Of a DNA stretch of 36,867 bases, positions 14,622 to 22,460 are shown one piece after another. Position 1 is the stretch's first letter. Each line of letters opens with the position of its first letter. This stretch comes from Lachnospiraceae bacterium (lineage in GTDB: Bacteria > Bacillota > Clostridia > Lachnospirales > Lachnospiraceae). Below the pieces are notes generated by a model. It was not told the DNA's origin. It ran no database searches and was given only the letters and a program-made list of their open reading frames with translations. The stretch spans positions 1-36,867 of the forward strand of contig JAFZWW010000081.1 in the NCBI GenBank assembly GCA_017617005.1. Direction: 5' to 3'. The position numbers and the translations under genes were made by a program.

Positions 14622-16209
14622 CATTCTTCTTAAAACCCTGTTAATGTCGACGAGTTCGTTCAACATCTACAGGCATACAACGGATAAAAAGAAAAAAGGA
14701 AAGATCGTCGGCGGCTTCATCGGTCTCCTTATCCTCTATGCAATGCTCATGTTCTACTTCATAGCAACCTGCATCGGATACGGTAAGTTCGGCCTCATCG
14801 ATTCGGCACCGGAGCTGTGCGCGCTCTCCATAAGCGCCATGGCATTTATCTTCACCTTCTTCAAGACGAACGGTTACCTGTTCAACTTCAAGGAATATGA
14901 CATGCTGATGGCACTGCCCTTCGAGGCGAAGACCGTTGCTTCATGCAAGTTCCTTTACATGTATGTAAAGAGCCTCGGATGGTATATGAGCATATCGCTC
15001 TCTATGATGATAGGCTACGGAATATACGCAAAGCCCGGCATCATCACCTACATCCTCTGGATCGTGCTTTCGTTCTTCCTTCCGATAATCCCGATGCTCA
15101 TCGCAGCTTTCCTGGGATTCCTTATCGCAAGGGTAAGCGCCGGATTCAAGAAGACCAACATCATCCAGACCATACTTATGGTCCTGCTCGTCCTCTTTTC
15201 GTTCTCGATAAGGTTCATCCTCGAAGATATCTTCAGGAACAACAAGACCGAGGATGTTCTGAATCAGATGAGCGGCATCACCGGAAACGCAAGCGGGTAT
15301 TACCTTCCCGCAAAGTGGTTTGCGGATGCGATAACGAAGTCGAGCATTTCAAGCACGATGCTCCTTATAGGTGTTTCGGTACTCCTTTTCATAGGAATCT
15401 TCGCACTGGTCGGAAGATCGTACCGCAACATCAACTCATCCCTTAAGAACCACGCGGCATCCAAGAGCTACAAGATGACCGCACTTAAGACAAGGAGCGT
15501 GCAGAACAGCATCGCATTCAAGGAGCTCAGGAGGTTCCTCGGATCCACAAGCTATCTTGTAAACGGCGGAATGGGCCAGATCCTCTGCGCCATAGCCGGC
15601 ATTCTGGTGCTGATCGTCGGATTCGACAATGCGCTTGTGATGATCACACAGAATGCTCCGTTCGAACACTCGGTAGTAAGGCCCGCAATACCGTTCATCG
15701 TATATTTCTTCATCGGAATGGTTGCGACCACCGCTTGTTCCCCTTCCCTCGAAGGCAAGAACTACTGGATCATCAAGAGCCTTCCGCTCGACATGAAGAC
15801 GGTATATCAGGGCAAGATGCTCTTCAATATGTACATCACGGTTCCCTTCATGGTATTCGGAATCCTTTGTCTGTGCATATCCTCGAAGACACCGTTTATC
15901 GAATCGGTACTCTATATCATCCTCGGAATAGCGCTATGCGCATTCTCCACAGCCTGGGGCTGCGTATGCGGCGTAAAGCACTTAAAGCTCGATTGGGAAA
16001 ATGAGATCGAAGTCATAAAGCAGAGCTCGGCCGTCGTGATATATATGTTCCCCAACATGATCCTGACGATGCTCCTCGCAGCCCTTTCGGTTTTCCTCGG
16101 AAGGCTGATGGACAACCGTCTCCTTACGATCATCTTCATAATGTTTGAAGGCGTGCTCGCATCGCTCTGCTACTTAAGGGTGATGGCGCTTGCGAAAAAG
16201 AATAAGTAA
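14608..16209 (+). CDS. ABC exporter permease
   Basis: The start at 14608 (GGAGGCGGA just upstream) gives 533 residues; the longer open frame in the same phase reads back into the ATPase gene and is not needed. The protein has roughly eleven to twelve hydrophobic segments spread over two halves, with a cytoplasmic stretch near the middle (about 270-320). The helical pattern fits large ABC-2-type permeases of Firmicutes. With the preceding ATPase it would form an exporter in the cytoplasmic membrane. No extracellular binding protein is encoded nearby, which argues against import. The gap to the SPFH gene is only 29 bp, without a terminator, so the transcript may continue. Confidence 0.85.
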   Translation: MKKNNILLKTLLMSTSSFNIYRHTTDKKKKGKIVGGFIGLLILYAMLMFYFIATCIGYGKFGLIDSAPELCALSISAMAFIFTFFKTNGYLFNFKEYDMLMALPFEAKTVASCKFLYMYVKSLGWYMSISLSMMIGYGIYAKPGIITYILWIVLSFFLPIIPMLIAAFLGFLIARVSAGFKKTNIIQTILMVLLVLFSFSIRFILEDIFRNNKTEDVLNQMSGITGNASGYYLPAKWFADAITKSSISSTMLLIGVSVLLFIGIFALVGRSYRNINSSLKNHAASKSYKMTALKTRSVQNSIAFKELRRFLGSTSYLVNGGMGQILCAIAGILVLIVGFDNALVMITQNAPFEHSVVRPAIPFIVYFFIGMVATTACSPSLEGKNYWIIKSLPLDMKTVYQGKMLFNMYITVPFMVFGILCLCISSKTPFIESVLYIILGIALCAFSTAWGCVCGVKHLKLDWENEIEVIKQSSAVVIYMFPNMILTMLLAALSVFLGRLMDNRLLTIIFIMFEGVLASLCYLRVMALAKKNK

Positions 16210-16238
16210 CAAATGTACACACAACAGGAGGTAGTACA

Positions 16239-17255
16239 ATGAATAATCAGGTACAGGAAAAGATCATCAAAGGTCATAAGATCGGAGGACTGGTATTATT
16301 TCTTTCACTGGCGGCATATATCGCTGCGGTGCCGGTAATAATCTTTGCATCCTCAAATGGCATATGGCCCCTTACGGTACTTGCCGTGATCTGGCTCTGC
16401 ATAGGATGGCTCACATGGTGCGGTCTTAAGGTTTTAAAACCCAATGAGGCACTCGTTCTTACCCTCTTCGGTAAGTATGTCGGAACCCTCAAGGGCGACG
16501 GATTCTTCTTCGTTAACCCCTTCTGCACCGCATTCAACCCCGCAGCAGGAACCAAGCTCGGACAGAGCGGCGATGTAAAGCCTTCATCCCCCCTTACCGT
16601 AACCGCAAACGGAACGAGTACTACCGCAACTGAGCTTGTCAGCAAGAAGATCTCCCTCAAGGTCATGACCCTTTCCAACAGCAAGCAGAAGGTCAACGAC
16701 GTTCTCGGTAATCCCGTAGAAGTCGCAGTTGCCGTTATGTGGAGGGTAAAGGACACCGCAAAGGCAGTTTTCGAGGTTGATAACTTCAAAGAGTATCTTT
16801 CACTTCAGTGCGATACTGCTGTAAGAAACGTCGTAAAGGTGTATCCTTATGATGTAACCGATAACGTTGACACCACCGGCGACGGCGAAGCTGATGACGG
16901 AAGCCTCCGTGGATCGACCGAGCTTGTTGCAAGCCGTATCAAGGATGAGATCCAGAGCAAGGTAGAGAGCGCAGGTCTTGAGATCGTAGACGCACGTATC
17001 ACCTACCTCGCATACGCTCCCGAGATCGCAGCCGCAATGCTCCAGAGACAGCAGGCAGCAGCAGTCGTCGATGCAAGAAAGCTCATCGTAGACGGTGCGG
17101 TCGGCATGGTCGAGCTCGCACTTGAGCGTCTCAATGAAAAGAACACCGTTGTGCTGGATGAAGAAAGAAAGGCTGCCATGGTATCCAACCTGCTCGTAGT
17201 ACTTTGCGGTAACCATGATGCACAGCCCGTGGTTAATTCAGGGAGCTTATACTAA
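16239..17255 (+). CDS. SPFH/Band 7 domain membrane protein
   Basis: The protein has 338 residues. Two adjacent N-terminal hydrophobic helices (about 14-37 and 43-65) are followed by an SPFH domain (about 66-285: [23 protein letters not shown] at its start and [21 protein letters not shown] near the end) and a helical tail rich in A, Q and E (about 275-310). SPFH proteins oligomerise at the membrane and organise lipid microdomains or protect proteases. The stop and the next ATG overlap by one base (TAATG), so a ribbon-helix-helix protein is made together with it. AGGAGG lies at the expected distance before the ATG. The partner gene order SPFH then small RHH protein recurs in Gram-positives as far as I recall, but its purpose is not known. 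Confidence 0.88.
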   Translation: MNNQVQEKIIKGHKIGGLVLFLSLAAYIAAVPVIIFASSNGIWPLTVLAVIWLCIGWLTWCGLKVLKPNEALVLTLFGKYVGTLKGDGFFFVNPFCTAFNPAAGTKLGQSGDVKPSSPLTVTANGTSTTATELVSKKISLKVMTLSNSKQKVNDVLGNPVEVAVAVMWRVKDTAKAVFEVDNFKEYLSLQCDTAVRNVVKVYPYDVTDNVDTTGDGEADDGSLRGSTELVASRIKDEIQSKVESAGLEIVDARITYLAYAPEIAAAMLQRQQAAAVVDARKLIVDGAVGMVELALERLNEKNTVVLDEERKAAMVSNLLVVLCGNHDAQPVVNSGSLY

Positions 17256-17464
17256 TGGCTGAAAAGAAGCAGGTCCCACTCAGACTGTCGGAAAAACTGT
17301 ATAACGCCCTCGCAGAGTGGGCTGAAGATGACTTCCGCTCCGTGAACGGACAGATCGAATATCTGCTCACGGAGTGTGTGAAGCAGCGCAAGAAGGACGG
17401 CAAGTACGTCGGCCGTGACATCGATGCACCGCTTGATATTGTTATCGAGGATAAAAAAGGATGA
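17255..17464 (+). CDS. Arc-like ribbon-helix-helix protein
   Basis: The protein has 69 residues. The segment [19 protein letters not shown] and [16 protein letters not shown] (about 5-47) has the beta-strand then two-helix pattern of Arc/MetJ DNA-binding proteins, followed by a short acidic tail. Its ATG overlaps the stop of the SPFH gene by one base and its stop overlaps the next ATG by four (ATGA), so the three genes form one tightly coupled unit. It could be a transcription factor or an adaptor for the SPFH ring; no toxin gene is adjacent. Confidence 0.85.
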   Translation: MAEKKQVPLRLSEKLYNALAEWAEDDFRSVNGQIEYLLTECVKQRKKDGKYVGRDIDAPLDIVIEDKKG

Positions 17465-17940
17465 TCAATAAACCTTATCTTTCCATGAAGCATGTCATAA
17501 CGGAGATCGTTTCCGTTGTTATCGCGGTCCTGAATCTGCTGTTCGTGATAATCATGATAAATGTCAGGCATGTCGATCTTATGGCAGAGATACACCTCGA
17601 CCGGGAATATGATTTCGGCTCGCTTGCTTCGCTGCTCGTGATGGCGGTCATATTCCTCATCGGAACGTTCTTCACAATAGTCGCGAACCACTTCTTGCCC
17701 GGCAAGCTTTACAGGACGCCGTTCAAGATCAACCCGGAGAAGAACGACATCGTAATGTACTACCTGACCCTGGGCACAAGCATAAACATGCTCGAGGTTG
17801 CGATCTGGGTATGTATCTTAAGTGCGATATGGACGTTCAAGGTAGAAGCACTCCAGATCCCGTCCGTGATACTTCTTCTGGCGGTCGCAGTTCCGACATC
17901 ACTTTTCTTTACGATAATGGCATACCGGCACAACAAATAA
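17461..17940 (+). CDS. Four-helix membrane protein of unknown function
   Basis: The protein has 159 residues with four clear hydrophobic helices (about 10-34, 54-79, 102-125 and 132-154) and short polar loops. I recognise no family. Its ATG overlaps the stop of the RHH gene (ATGA), which ties it to the SPFH module, and a strong terminator follows 14 bp after its stop, ending the operon. It may be a membrane partner of the SPFH oligomer; that is inference from position only. Composition is host-like. Confidence 0.75.
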   Translation: MINKPYLSMKHVITEIVSVVIAVLNLLFVIIMINVRHVDLMAEIHLDREYDFGSLASLLVMAVIFLIGTFFTIVANHFLPGKLYRTPFKINPEKNDIVMYYLTLGTSINMLEVAIWVCILSAIWTFKVEALQIPSVILLLAVAVPTSLFFTIMAYRHNK

Positions 17941-17954
17941 ACCAGACCAACGAT

Positions 17955-17983
17955 ACCCGGGAGAATCTCTCCCGGGTGTTTTT
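17955..17983 (+). terminator. Terminator T1 (CCCGGGAG type) after the SPFH operon
   Basis: ACCCGGGAGA (17955-17964) and its exact complement (17968-17977) form a 10-bp stem with the loop ATC, followed by GTTTTT. The same CCCGGGAG arm recurs in terminators at 18994, 23617 and 25631. Confidence 0.92.
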
Positions 17984-18023
17984 GTCATTTTCTGCAATAA
18001 ATGTACTTTTTCTGCAGAGGTTA

Positions 18024-18052
18024 TTGAGTGAATGGTGTCATACCAATATAAT
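18024..18052 (+). promoter_or_regulatory. Promoter of the small membrane protein gene
   Basis: TTGAGT (18024-18029) and a perfect TATAAT (18047-18052) are 17 bp apart. The predicted start near 18059 leaves a leader of about 24 nt with AGAGGG before the ATG at 18083. Confidence 0.65.
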
Positions 18053-18082
18053 TTGCACAGGAATTTTCCTAAAGAGGGAATG

Positions 18083-18526
18083 ATGAATTTAAAAGAGAGA
18101 CAGTTCAATTTGATATTTCCGGTACTAATCCTATTGCCATTTTGTCTGCTGGGTTTATTTGTGTTTTGGAAAATCAGACCATATTCCGTAAAGGAAATAT
18201 ATGAAAAGATGTGGTTGATCACTCTTCCTGATACCATTTCATTGTCGGAGGATCATACCCAAAATTCTTTTGATGGAGAAAATTATAGATATACGGTATT
18301 TGAAAACAAAGAGAATGAAATAATAGATTTGAGTTTTATTCGAAATGCAGGGGAAACGGATGATATATGCAGAGATGTTTTGAAGTTTTATGAAAAAGAA
18401 ATATCTGATTTCCCTGATTTCGATAATTGTTTATATGTTTTCACCAGAGAACGAAATAATAAAATTTTGGTGATCTTATATGATCCGAATTCGAAAAAGA
18501 TCTATTGCTTTGTAAAACCGGAATAA
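18083..18526 (+). CDS. Small single-helix membrane protein, unknown
   Basis: The start is set at 18083, four bases after AGAGGG; an in-frame ATG directly before it is too close to that site. The 147-residue protein has one hydrophobic helix (about 10-30: IFPVLILLPFCLLGLFVFW) and an outside-facing domain of about 115 residues rich in D, E, N and aromatic residues, with no cysteine pattern or catalytic motif I can name. The gene is clearly AT-rich compared with the SPFH operon before it, which suggests recent arrival. It lies with hicB between two terminators of the same sequence type. Confidence 0.7.
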   Translation: MNLKERQFNLIFPVLILLPFCLLGLFVFWKIRPYSVKEIYEKMWLITLPDTISLSEDHTQNSFDGENYRYTVFENKENEIIDLSFIRNAGETDDICRDVLKFYEKEISDFPDFDNCLYVFTRERNNKILVILYDPNSKKIYCFVKPE

Positions 18527-18557
18527 TTCCAGGCGGGAATATACATTTCAATCTGTT

Positions 18558-18603
18558 TTGACAAGCTGCATCTTAAAAGCTATAATGCAACTGAAAAACA
18601 GTT
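18558..18603 (+). promoter_or_regulatory. Perfect consensus promoter of hicB, with small inverted repeat
   Basis: TTGACA (18558-18563) and TATAAT (18581-18586) match the consensus fully with the ideal 17-bp spacer. Just after the -10, AACTG (18589-18593) and CAGTT (18599-18603) form an inverted repeat at the predicted start of transcription, a likely operator. HicB-type proteins commonly repress their own promoter. Confidence 0.8.
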
Positions 18604-18615
18604 ACAGGGGCAGAT

Positions 18616-18978
18616 ATGTCGGAAAAGCAAAATCCGAATAATTTAATGGAGTATAAGGGCTATCACGCAAAGATTGATTTTGATAATGATGATGACATCT
18701 TTGTGGGGAGAGTTATAGGGATAAATGATTCCATTGGTTTTCACGGGAAGTCCGTTCGTGAACTGACATTGGCATTTCATGATGCGGTGGATAATTATCT
18801 GGAGTATTGCAAACAGGCAGGTAAGGTTCCCGAAAAAGAATACAAAGGTTCATTCAATGTGCGAATCAAGCCGGAACAGCACAGAAAAATAGCTCTTCAT
18901 GCCGCTAATGAGGGAATCACGATTAATCAGTTCGTATCCCGTGCAATCGAAGACGAACTTGAACTGTTGGAAGGCTAA
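18616..18978 (+). CDS. HicB-family antitoxin-like protein (orphan)
   Basis: The protein has 120 residues. The N-terminal half (about 11-65: YKGYHAKIDFDNDDDIFVGRVIG, then the helix ELTLAFHDAVDNYLEYC) is the HicB partial RNase H-like fold that binds the HicA toxin. The C-terminal half (about 78-118: FNVRIKPEQHRKIALHAANEG) is a ribbon-helix-helix DNA-binding domain. In complete systems HicA, a small mRNA interferase, lies next to hicB. No HicA-like frame is seen in the 89 bp upstream or 168 bp downstream, so this is an orphan. It may be a free-standing regulator or may counter a HicA encoded elsewhere or by phage. It has its own perfect consensus promoter. Confidence 0.88.
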   Translation: MSEKQNPNNLMEYKGYHAKIDFDNDDDIFVGRVIGINDSIGFHGKSVRELTLAFHDAVDNYLEYCKQAGKVPEKEYKGSFNVRIKPEQHRKIALHAANEGITINQFVSRAIEDELELLEG

Positions 18979-18993
18979 ACGAAGAAGTTATCG

Positions 18994-19019
18994 CCCGGGA
19001 GATTACTCCTGGTATTTTT
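18994..19019 (+). terminator. Terminator T2 (CCCGGGAG type) after hicB
   Basis: CCGGGAG (18995-19001), loop ATTA, and CTCCTGG (19006-19012) pair over 7 bp with one G-T pair, followed by TATTTTTA. The left flank ATCGCCCGGGAG is shared with the terminator at 23617. Confidence 0.8.
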
Positions 19020-19037
19020 ATGCTCAAATTTTAATCT

Positions 19038-19119
19038 GTCTTGTAAACAAGACAAAAACAACCCAATATTGTCTTGCACACAAGACAAAAACGAGGTAAT
19101 ATTGTCTTGTGAATAAGAC
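19038..19119 (+). repeat. 33-bp repeats with GTCTTG-CAAGAC palindromes before the ATPase gene
   Basis: Three palindromes GTCTTG-NNNN-CAAGAC start at 19038, 19071 and 19104, exactly 33 bp apart; the third has TAAGAC in its right arm. The intervening bases are also partly conserved (ACAAAAAC then AATATT), so this is a 33-bp tandem repeat of two and a half units. It sits 28 bp before the ATG of the ATPase gene. Within the unit, TTG words and AATAT words fall at promoter-like distances, so the repeats may cover the promoter. The binder is unknown. Confidence 0.75.
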
Positions 19120-19146
19120 AGCCTGACTTTTAGAACGGGGGATTAT

Positions 19147-20412
19147 ATGAACAGAGACATTCTTAAACAGGTAATAGTGGACCAGAAAGAAGAATATCTG
19201 AGTAATCCGATGATCAGACGGGATGTTGTGTTGGAAGAGAACATAAATTACTGTTTTGTCGGAATAAGGCGAACCGGAAAATCATATATGATGTATCAGC
19301 AGATCCGAAATCTGACCGATTCAGGGATCTCTCTCAATGAGATTCTTTATGTGAATTTTGAAGATGAGCGTTTACTGGAAGTCAGTGCTGAAGATCTGAA
19401 CGTGATCCTTGAGATAGGACTTGAAATGTCCGGAGAAGGTAAAAAGCCTTATGTATTTCTGGATGAGATCCAGAATGTCTCAGGATGGGAGAAGTTTGTC
19501 AGGCGACTCGCTGATATGAAATACAGGGTAAATATTACCGGAAGCAACAGTAAGATGCTGAGTCATGAGATTGCATCCACTCTGGGTGGACGTTTTATGG
19601 TTGTTCAGGTATTCCCATATAATTTCACAGAGTATCTGAATGCACTGGGCAGAAACAAAGATTATCATCAGGTTCTGAGCACTTTGGACAAAGCAGATAT
19701 CAGCAAATGCTACGAGCAATATGTTAAATACGGTGCATTCCCCGAACTGGTTGATATTCAGAAAAAGCGGGATTATCTGAATAATATATATCAGACCATC
19801 TATATAGGAGACATTCTGGCAAGAAATAATATATCCAATGATTTCGCGGTAAGGCTGATTCTGAAAAAAATAGCGGAATCCGTAATGAGGCCGATATCAT
19901 ACAGCAGGCTTACCAATATTCTGAAAAGCTCGGGAACTGCGATCGGAAAGCAGACCGTCATCAACTACGTTGGATACATGATGGAATCTTATCTGCTGTT
20001 TGCCGTGCAGAATTATGCGGCAAAACTTGTAGAAAAGGAGACCTCTCCCAAATATTATTTCATGGATACCGGACTGTTGGGGCTTCTTACCATTGATTCC
20101 GATACCGCTCAGCTTGAGAACCTCGTTGCCATAGAACTGATCAGACGCTATGGTACCGGAAATGTTTACTATTTTGAAAGCAATGTTGAGATAGACTTCT
20201 ACGTTCCTGAGGAAAAACTGGCAATACAGGTCAGCTACAGCATTTCGAATGATGTGAGTACAAAAGAAAGAGAATTGAATGCGTTCGATAAGCTTCAGAA
20301 ATTCCTTCCGGGGACAAGATTTCTTATGATCACCAACAGCGAAGAAACCGAGATTGAATACAACAATATTCATGTGGATGTTGTTCCGGCTTGGAAGTGG
20401 TTGATGAAATAA
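19147..20412 (+). CDS. AAA_14/DUF4143-family ATPase
   Basis: The protein has 421 residues. Walker A is GIRRTGKS (39-46), Walker B is VFLDEIQ (103-109) and a sensor-like ITGSNSKML lies at 130-138, typical of this STAND-like AAA group. The C-terminal DUF4143 region (about 200-410) ends in a restriction-nuclease-like strand pattern, EIDFYV then LAIQVSY, but with Q and S where active nucleases have E and K, so it is probably inactive as a nuclease. Family members are very abundant in gut anaerobes and poorly understood. The gene stands alone behind palindromic 33-bp repeats. No helix-turn-helix is obvious in the protein, so the repeat-binding factor is open. Confidence 0.88.
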   Translation: MNRDILKQVIVDQKEEYLSNPMIRRDVVLEENINYCFVGIRRTGKSYMMYQQIRNLTDSGISLNEILYVNFEDERLLEVSAEDLNVILEIGLEMSGEGKKPYVFLDEIQNVSGWEKFVRRLADMKYRVNITGSNSKMLSHEIASTLGGRFMVVQVFPYNFTEYLNALGRNKDYHQVLSTLDKADISKCYEQYVKYGAFPELVDIQKKRDYLNNIYQTIYIGDILARNNISNDFAVRLILKKIAESVMRPISYSRLTNILKSSGTAIGKQTVINYVGYMMESYLLFAVQNYAAKLVEKETSPKYYFMDTGLLGLLTIDSDTAQLENLVAIELIRRYGTGNVYYFESNVEIDFYVPEEKLAIQVSYSISNDVSTKERELNAFDKLQKFLPGTRFLMITNSEETEIEYNNIHVDVVPAWKWLMK

Positions 20413-20492
20413 TAGTTCAATCCTTTACCATAAAGAAGCGGAGCAAAACATTAAAGAAAGTAAAGTGACTTTCCGCCCCCGGGATTCGTCTG

Positions 20493-20498
20493 TATAAT
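20493..20498 (+). promoter_or_regulatory. Possible -10 box of the lipoprotein gene
   Basis: A perfect TATAAT lies 37 bp before the ATG at 20536, preceded by TG. No good -35 is seen at 17 bp; GTGACT further upstream is too distant. The rest of the 123-bp gap shows only weak inverted repeats such as GAAAGT/ACTTTC at 20456-20473. Confidence 0.35.
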
Positions 20499-20535
20499 TG
20501 AAAGGAAACAGGGAGTTCCCCTGTGGGAGAACATT

Positions 20536-21375
20536 ATGAAAAAACTTCTTATCATCTTTGCAGCCCTTCTGGTCATGACAGGATGCGGAAAACCGCATGA
20601 ATATACCCTCTCCGAAGAGGAGTACGAAAGATTCATACAGCTTGACGGGCCGATGTTCAGATACGGACGTCACAGTAACGGTCTTGTTTTCGGACGGGAC
20701 GATTATTGGGAGGGAAGCGGTTTTACCGTTTACTATGACGGCACCATAGAAGGGTACACATCCTACAACCTCTCCGGAGAGTTCACATCATCCGCAACCC
20801 TGGAAAAGGAAGACTATATCACCATATACGAGTTCTGCAGAAACTGGATGCAGAGCGATATGAACGGAGCATACGACTATGGCGGATGCGAACAGGATTC
20901 CTACAGCTTCGACTTCTATGATGAGGAGGGCGAGCAGCACAGCCTCTACTACACGGACAATATCGATGACGATAAGCTGCAGGAGATCGTAGGTATCTAC
21001 AATAAATACGATATTAAGATTGAGGTAAATCTGGTATTCAACGTCTTTCAATATCTTGCCGATCCGGGCACCCCGGACCTGTTCGTCACAGAATACAACG
21101 AGGCCAAAAACACAGGCTATAAATACGAATGCAGGTACGACGGTACTATGTTATTCGGCGCTGAGCAGTGTGATGACCTGGACTGGTATGTCTATATCCG
21201 CCCCGCTGACTCTGCGGAAAGTAAAGAACCGTTCATAGTGCAGACATTGCCCGAAGCAAGCCTTGAAGAATATGAAGTAAAGAAGGGAGACGTGATATTC
21301 GTTTATCCCGAGTATCACGGGGAAGGCGAACCCCCGGAGACCCATATGTGGGGCTACTACTTCCAACTGTATTGA
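20536..21375 (+). CDS. Secreted lipoprotein of unknown function
   Basis: The protein has 279 residues. The N-terminus is a lipoprotein signal peptide (KK, then LLIIFAALLVMTGC) with the lipidated cysteine at C17, so the mature protein is anchored to the outer face of the membrane. The rest is acidic and rich in tyrosine, with two similar-looking parts (about 20-150 and 155-279). Each has a segment such as FTVYYDGTIEG or YECRYDGTMLFG followed by strands, suggesting two related beta-rich domains. I recognise no named family. It lies alone between the ATPase gene and a strong terminator. The ribosome-binding site GGGAGA is near 20525-20530. Confidence 0.78.
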   Translation: MKKLLIIFAALLVMTGCGKPHEYTLSEEEYERFIQLDGPMFRYGRHSNGLVFGRDDYWEGSGFTVYYDGTIEGYTSYNLSGEFTSSATLEKEDYITIYEFCRNWMQSDMNGAYDYGGCEQDSYSFDFYDEEGEQHSLYYTDNIDDDKLQEIVGIYNKYDIKIEVNLVFNVFQYLADPGTPDLFVTEYNEAKNTGYKYECRYDGTMLFGAEQCDDLDWYVYIRPADSAESKEPFIVQTLPEASLEEYEVKKGDVIFVYPEYHGEGEPPETHMWGYYFQLY

Positions 21376-21418
21376 CGAAAAACCGTACCTGTAAAAGAAA
21401 ACCTTTGGAATAAAGCGG

Positions 21419-21446
21419 AAACGACGGACCTTGATCCGTCGTTTTT
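21419..21446 (+). terminator. Rho-independent terminator after the lipoprotein gene
   Basis: AAACGACGGA (21419-21428), loop CCTTGA, and TCCGTCGTTT (21435-21444) form a 10-bp stem ending in five T residues. Downstream, at 21465-21472, is a TTCACCAC word also found upstream of the second LytTR operon. Confidence 0.92.
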
Positions 21447-21564
21447 GCATTTCACCTCCCGATTTTCACCACTTACCCCCTATCGCAAGACAAAACCGCG
21501 GATATGTATTATCATCACATCATCAAAAGGATGCATCCCTTAGAGACAAGAAAGGAGAGCGGGA

Positions 21565-22002
21565 ATGAAAGTAAGCGTTGATATTTCCCCCGAATACAAA
21601 GAGCCCTGTGCCGTGATCCACACGGACAAGGTAACGGAGGAGATACAGAGAATGATCGACATCTTCTCGGTAAGTGAAGCTCCCATAACTGCCCTGCAGA
21701 ACGAAGAGGACATCGTAGTCCTGCAGTCTAAGGAAATATATATGGTAAGAGTCGAGGACGGCGACACCGTGATCTACGGGGAAAAGAATAAATACCGTTC
21801 CAGAAAAAGGCTCTATGAGCTGGGCGCCCAGCTCGGATCTCAGTTTATGCAGATATCCAAGACCACACTCGTAAACCTGTCCTATATGGACAGCATCGAA
21901 CCCGGATTCAGCGGCACGCTTCTTCTGAAGCTCCGCAACGGCTGCAAGGATTACGTATCAAGGACATATCTGCCCGCATTCAAGAAATATCTCGGATTAT
22001 AG
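21565..22002 (+). CDS. LytTR-domain transcription regulator (module 1)
   Basis: The protein has 145 residues: a short N-terminal part (1-45) and a LytTR DNA-binding domain (about 48-143). Typical segments are DIVVLQSKEIYMVRVEDG, then FMQISKTTLVNLSYMDSI and the end YVSRTYLPAFKKYL. There is no receiver domain. LytTR proteins bind pairs of 9-bp direct repeats one or two helical turns apart. The gene is followed at 11 bp by a DUF3021 membrane protein, as in LytTR regulatory systems of Gram-positives in which the membrane partner holds the regulator inactive (HdrRM and BrsRM of Streptococcus mutans are studied examples of the general idea). A second copy of the module lies at 33.3-34.2 kb. Confidence 0.9.
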   Translation: MKVSVDISPEYKEPCAVIHTDKVTEEIQRMIDIFSVSEAPITALQNEEDIVVLQSKEIYMVRVEDGDTVIYGEKNKYRSRKRLYELGAQLGSQFMQISKTTLVNLSYMDSIEPGFSGTLLLKLRNGCKDYVSRTYLPAFKKYLGL

Positions 22003-22013
22003 GAGGATAGAAT

Positions 22014-22448
22014 ATGAATAACACAGTAAAGGATCTCTTAAAGAGCATCGTTATCAGTATAGGAATGGCACTCACCATCTTCAGCTTCGTCTGCGTTGTC
22101 TTTGACATCGGATACGGCGGAAACTTCAGCCTTGAAGGCTACCAAATGACCAAGATGGTCATCGGATGCATCATCGTCGGCCTAGGCTTCGGTGTCCCCA
22201 CCGTCGTCTACAGAAATGACTCCCTTCCCATGCCCGTAAGAGTTCTCATCCATATGGGAATCGGCTGCGTGGTTTACACCATAGTAGGTTTTGCGGTAGG
22301 ATGGATCGGAGGAAGCGCAACCCTCGGACAGGGTATTGCCATCGCAGCCATCCAGCTCGCAGTAGCCTTCGTGATCTGGTTCTGCTTCATGCGCTTCTAC
22401 CGCAAGGAAGCCAGGGAAATGAACGACAAGATCCAGCAGATGAAATAA
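22014..22448 (+). CDS. DUF3021 membrane protein (module 1)
   Basis: The protein has 144 residues with four membrane helices (about 9-31, 42-64, 74-96 and 103-126) and a short charged tail, matching the DUF3021 family. Its ATG follows an AGGAGG that overlaps the stop of the LytTR gene (22001-22006). By analogy with LytTR regulatory pairs it probably inhibits or senses for the LytTR protein at the membrane; this is inference. An isochorismatase-type gene begins 12 bp later in the same operon. Confidence 0.87.
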   Translation: MNNTVKDLLKSIVISIGMALTIFSFVCVVFDIGYGGNFSLEGYQMTKMVIGCIIVGLGFGVPTVVYRNDSLPMPVRVLIHMGIGCVVYTIVGFAVGWIGGSATLGQGIAIAAIQLAVAFVIWFCFMRFYRKEAREMNDKIQQMK

Positions 22449-22460
22449 ACGGAGAAGAAA

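Noticed and set aside
19038..19119. The 33-bp palindromic repeats as a CRISPR array or replication iterons
   Set aside because: The spacers are conserved and short, there is no cas or replication initiator gene, and the array sits at the promoter position of one gene; an operator is simpler.
18979..19146. A hicA toxin gene next to hicB
   Set aside because: Neither strand of this gap or the upstream gap encodes a HicA-like double-stranded RNA-binding fold; the space is taken by a terminator and the 33-bp repeats.
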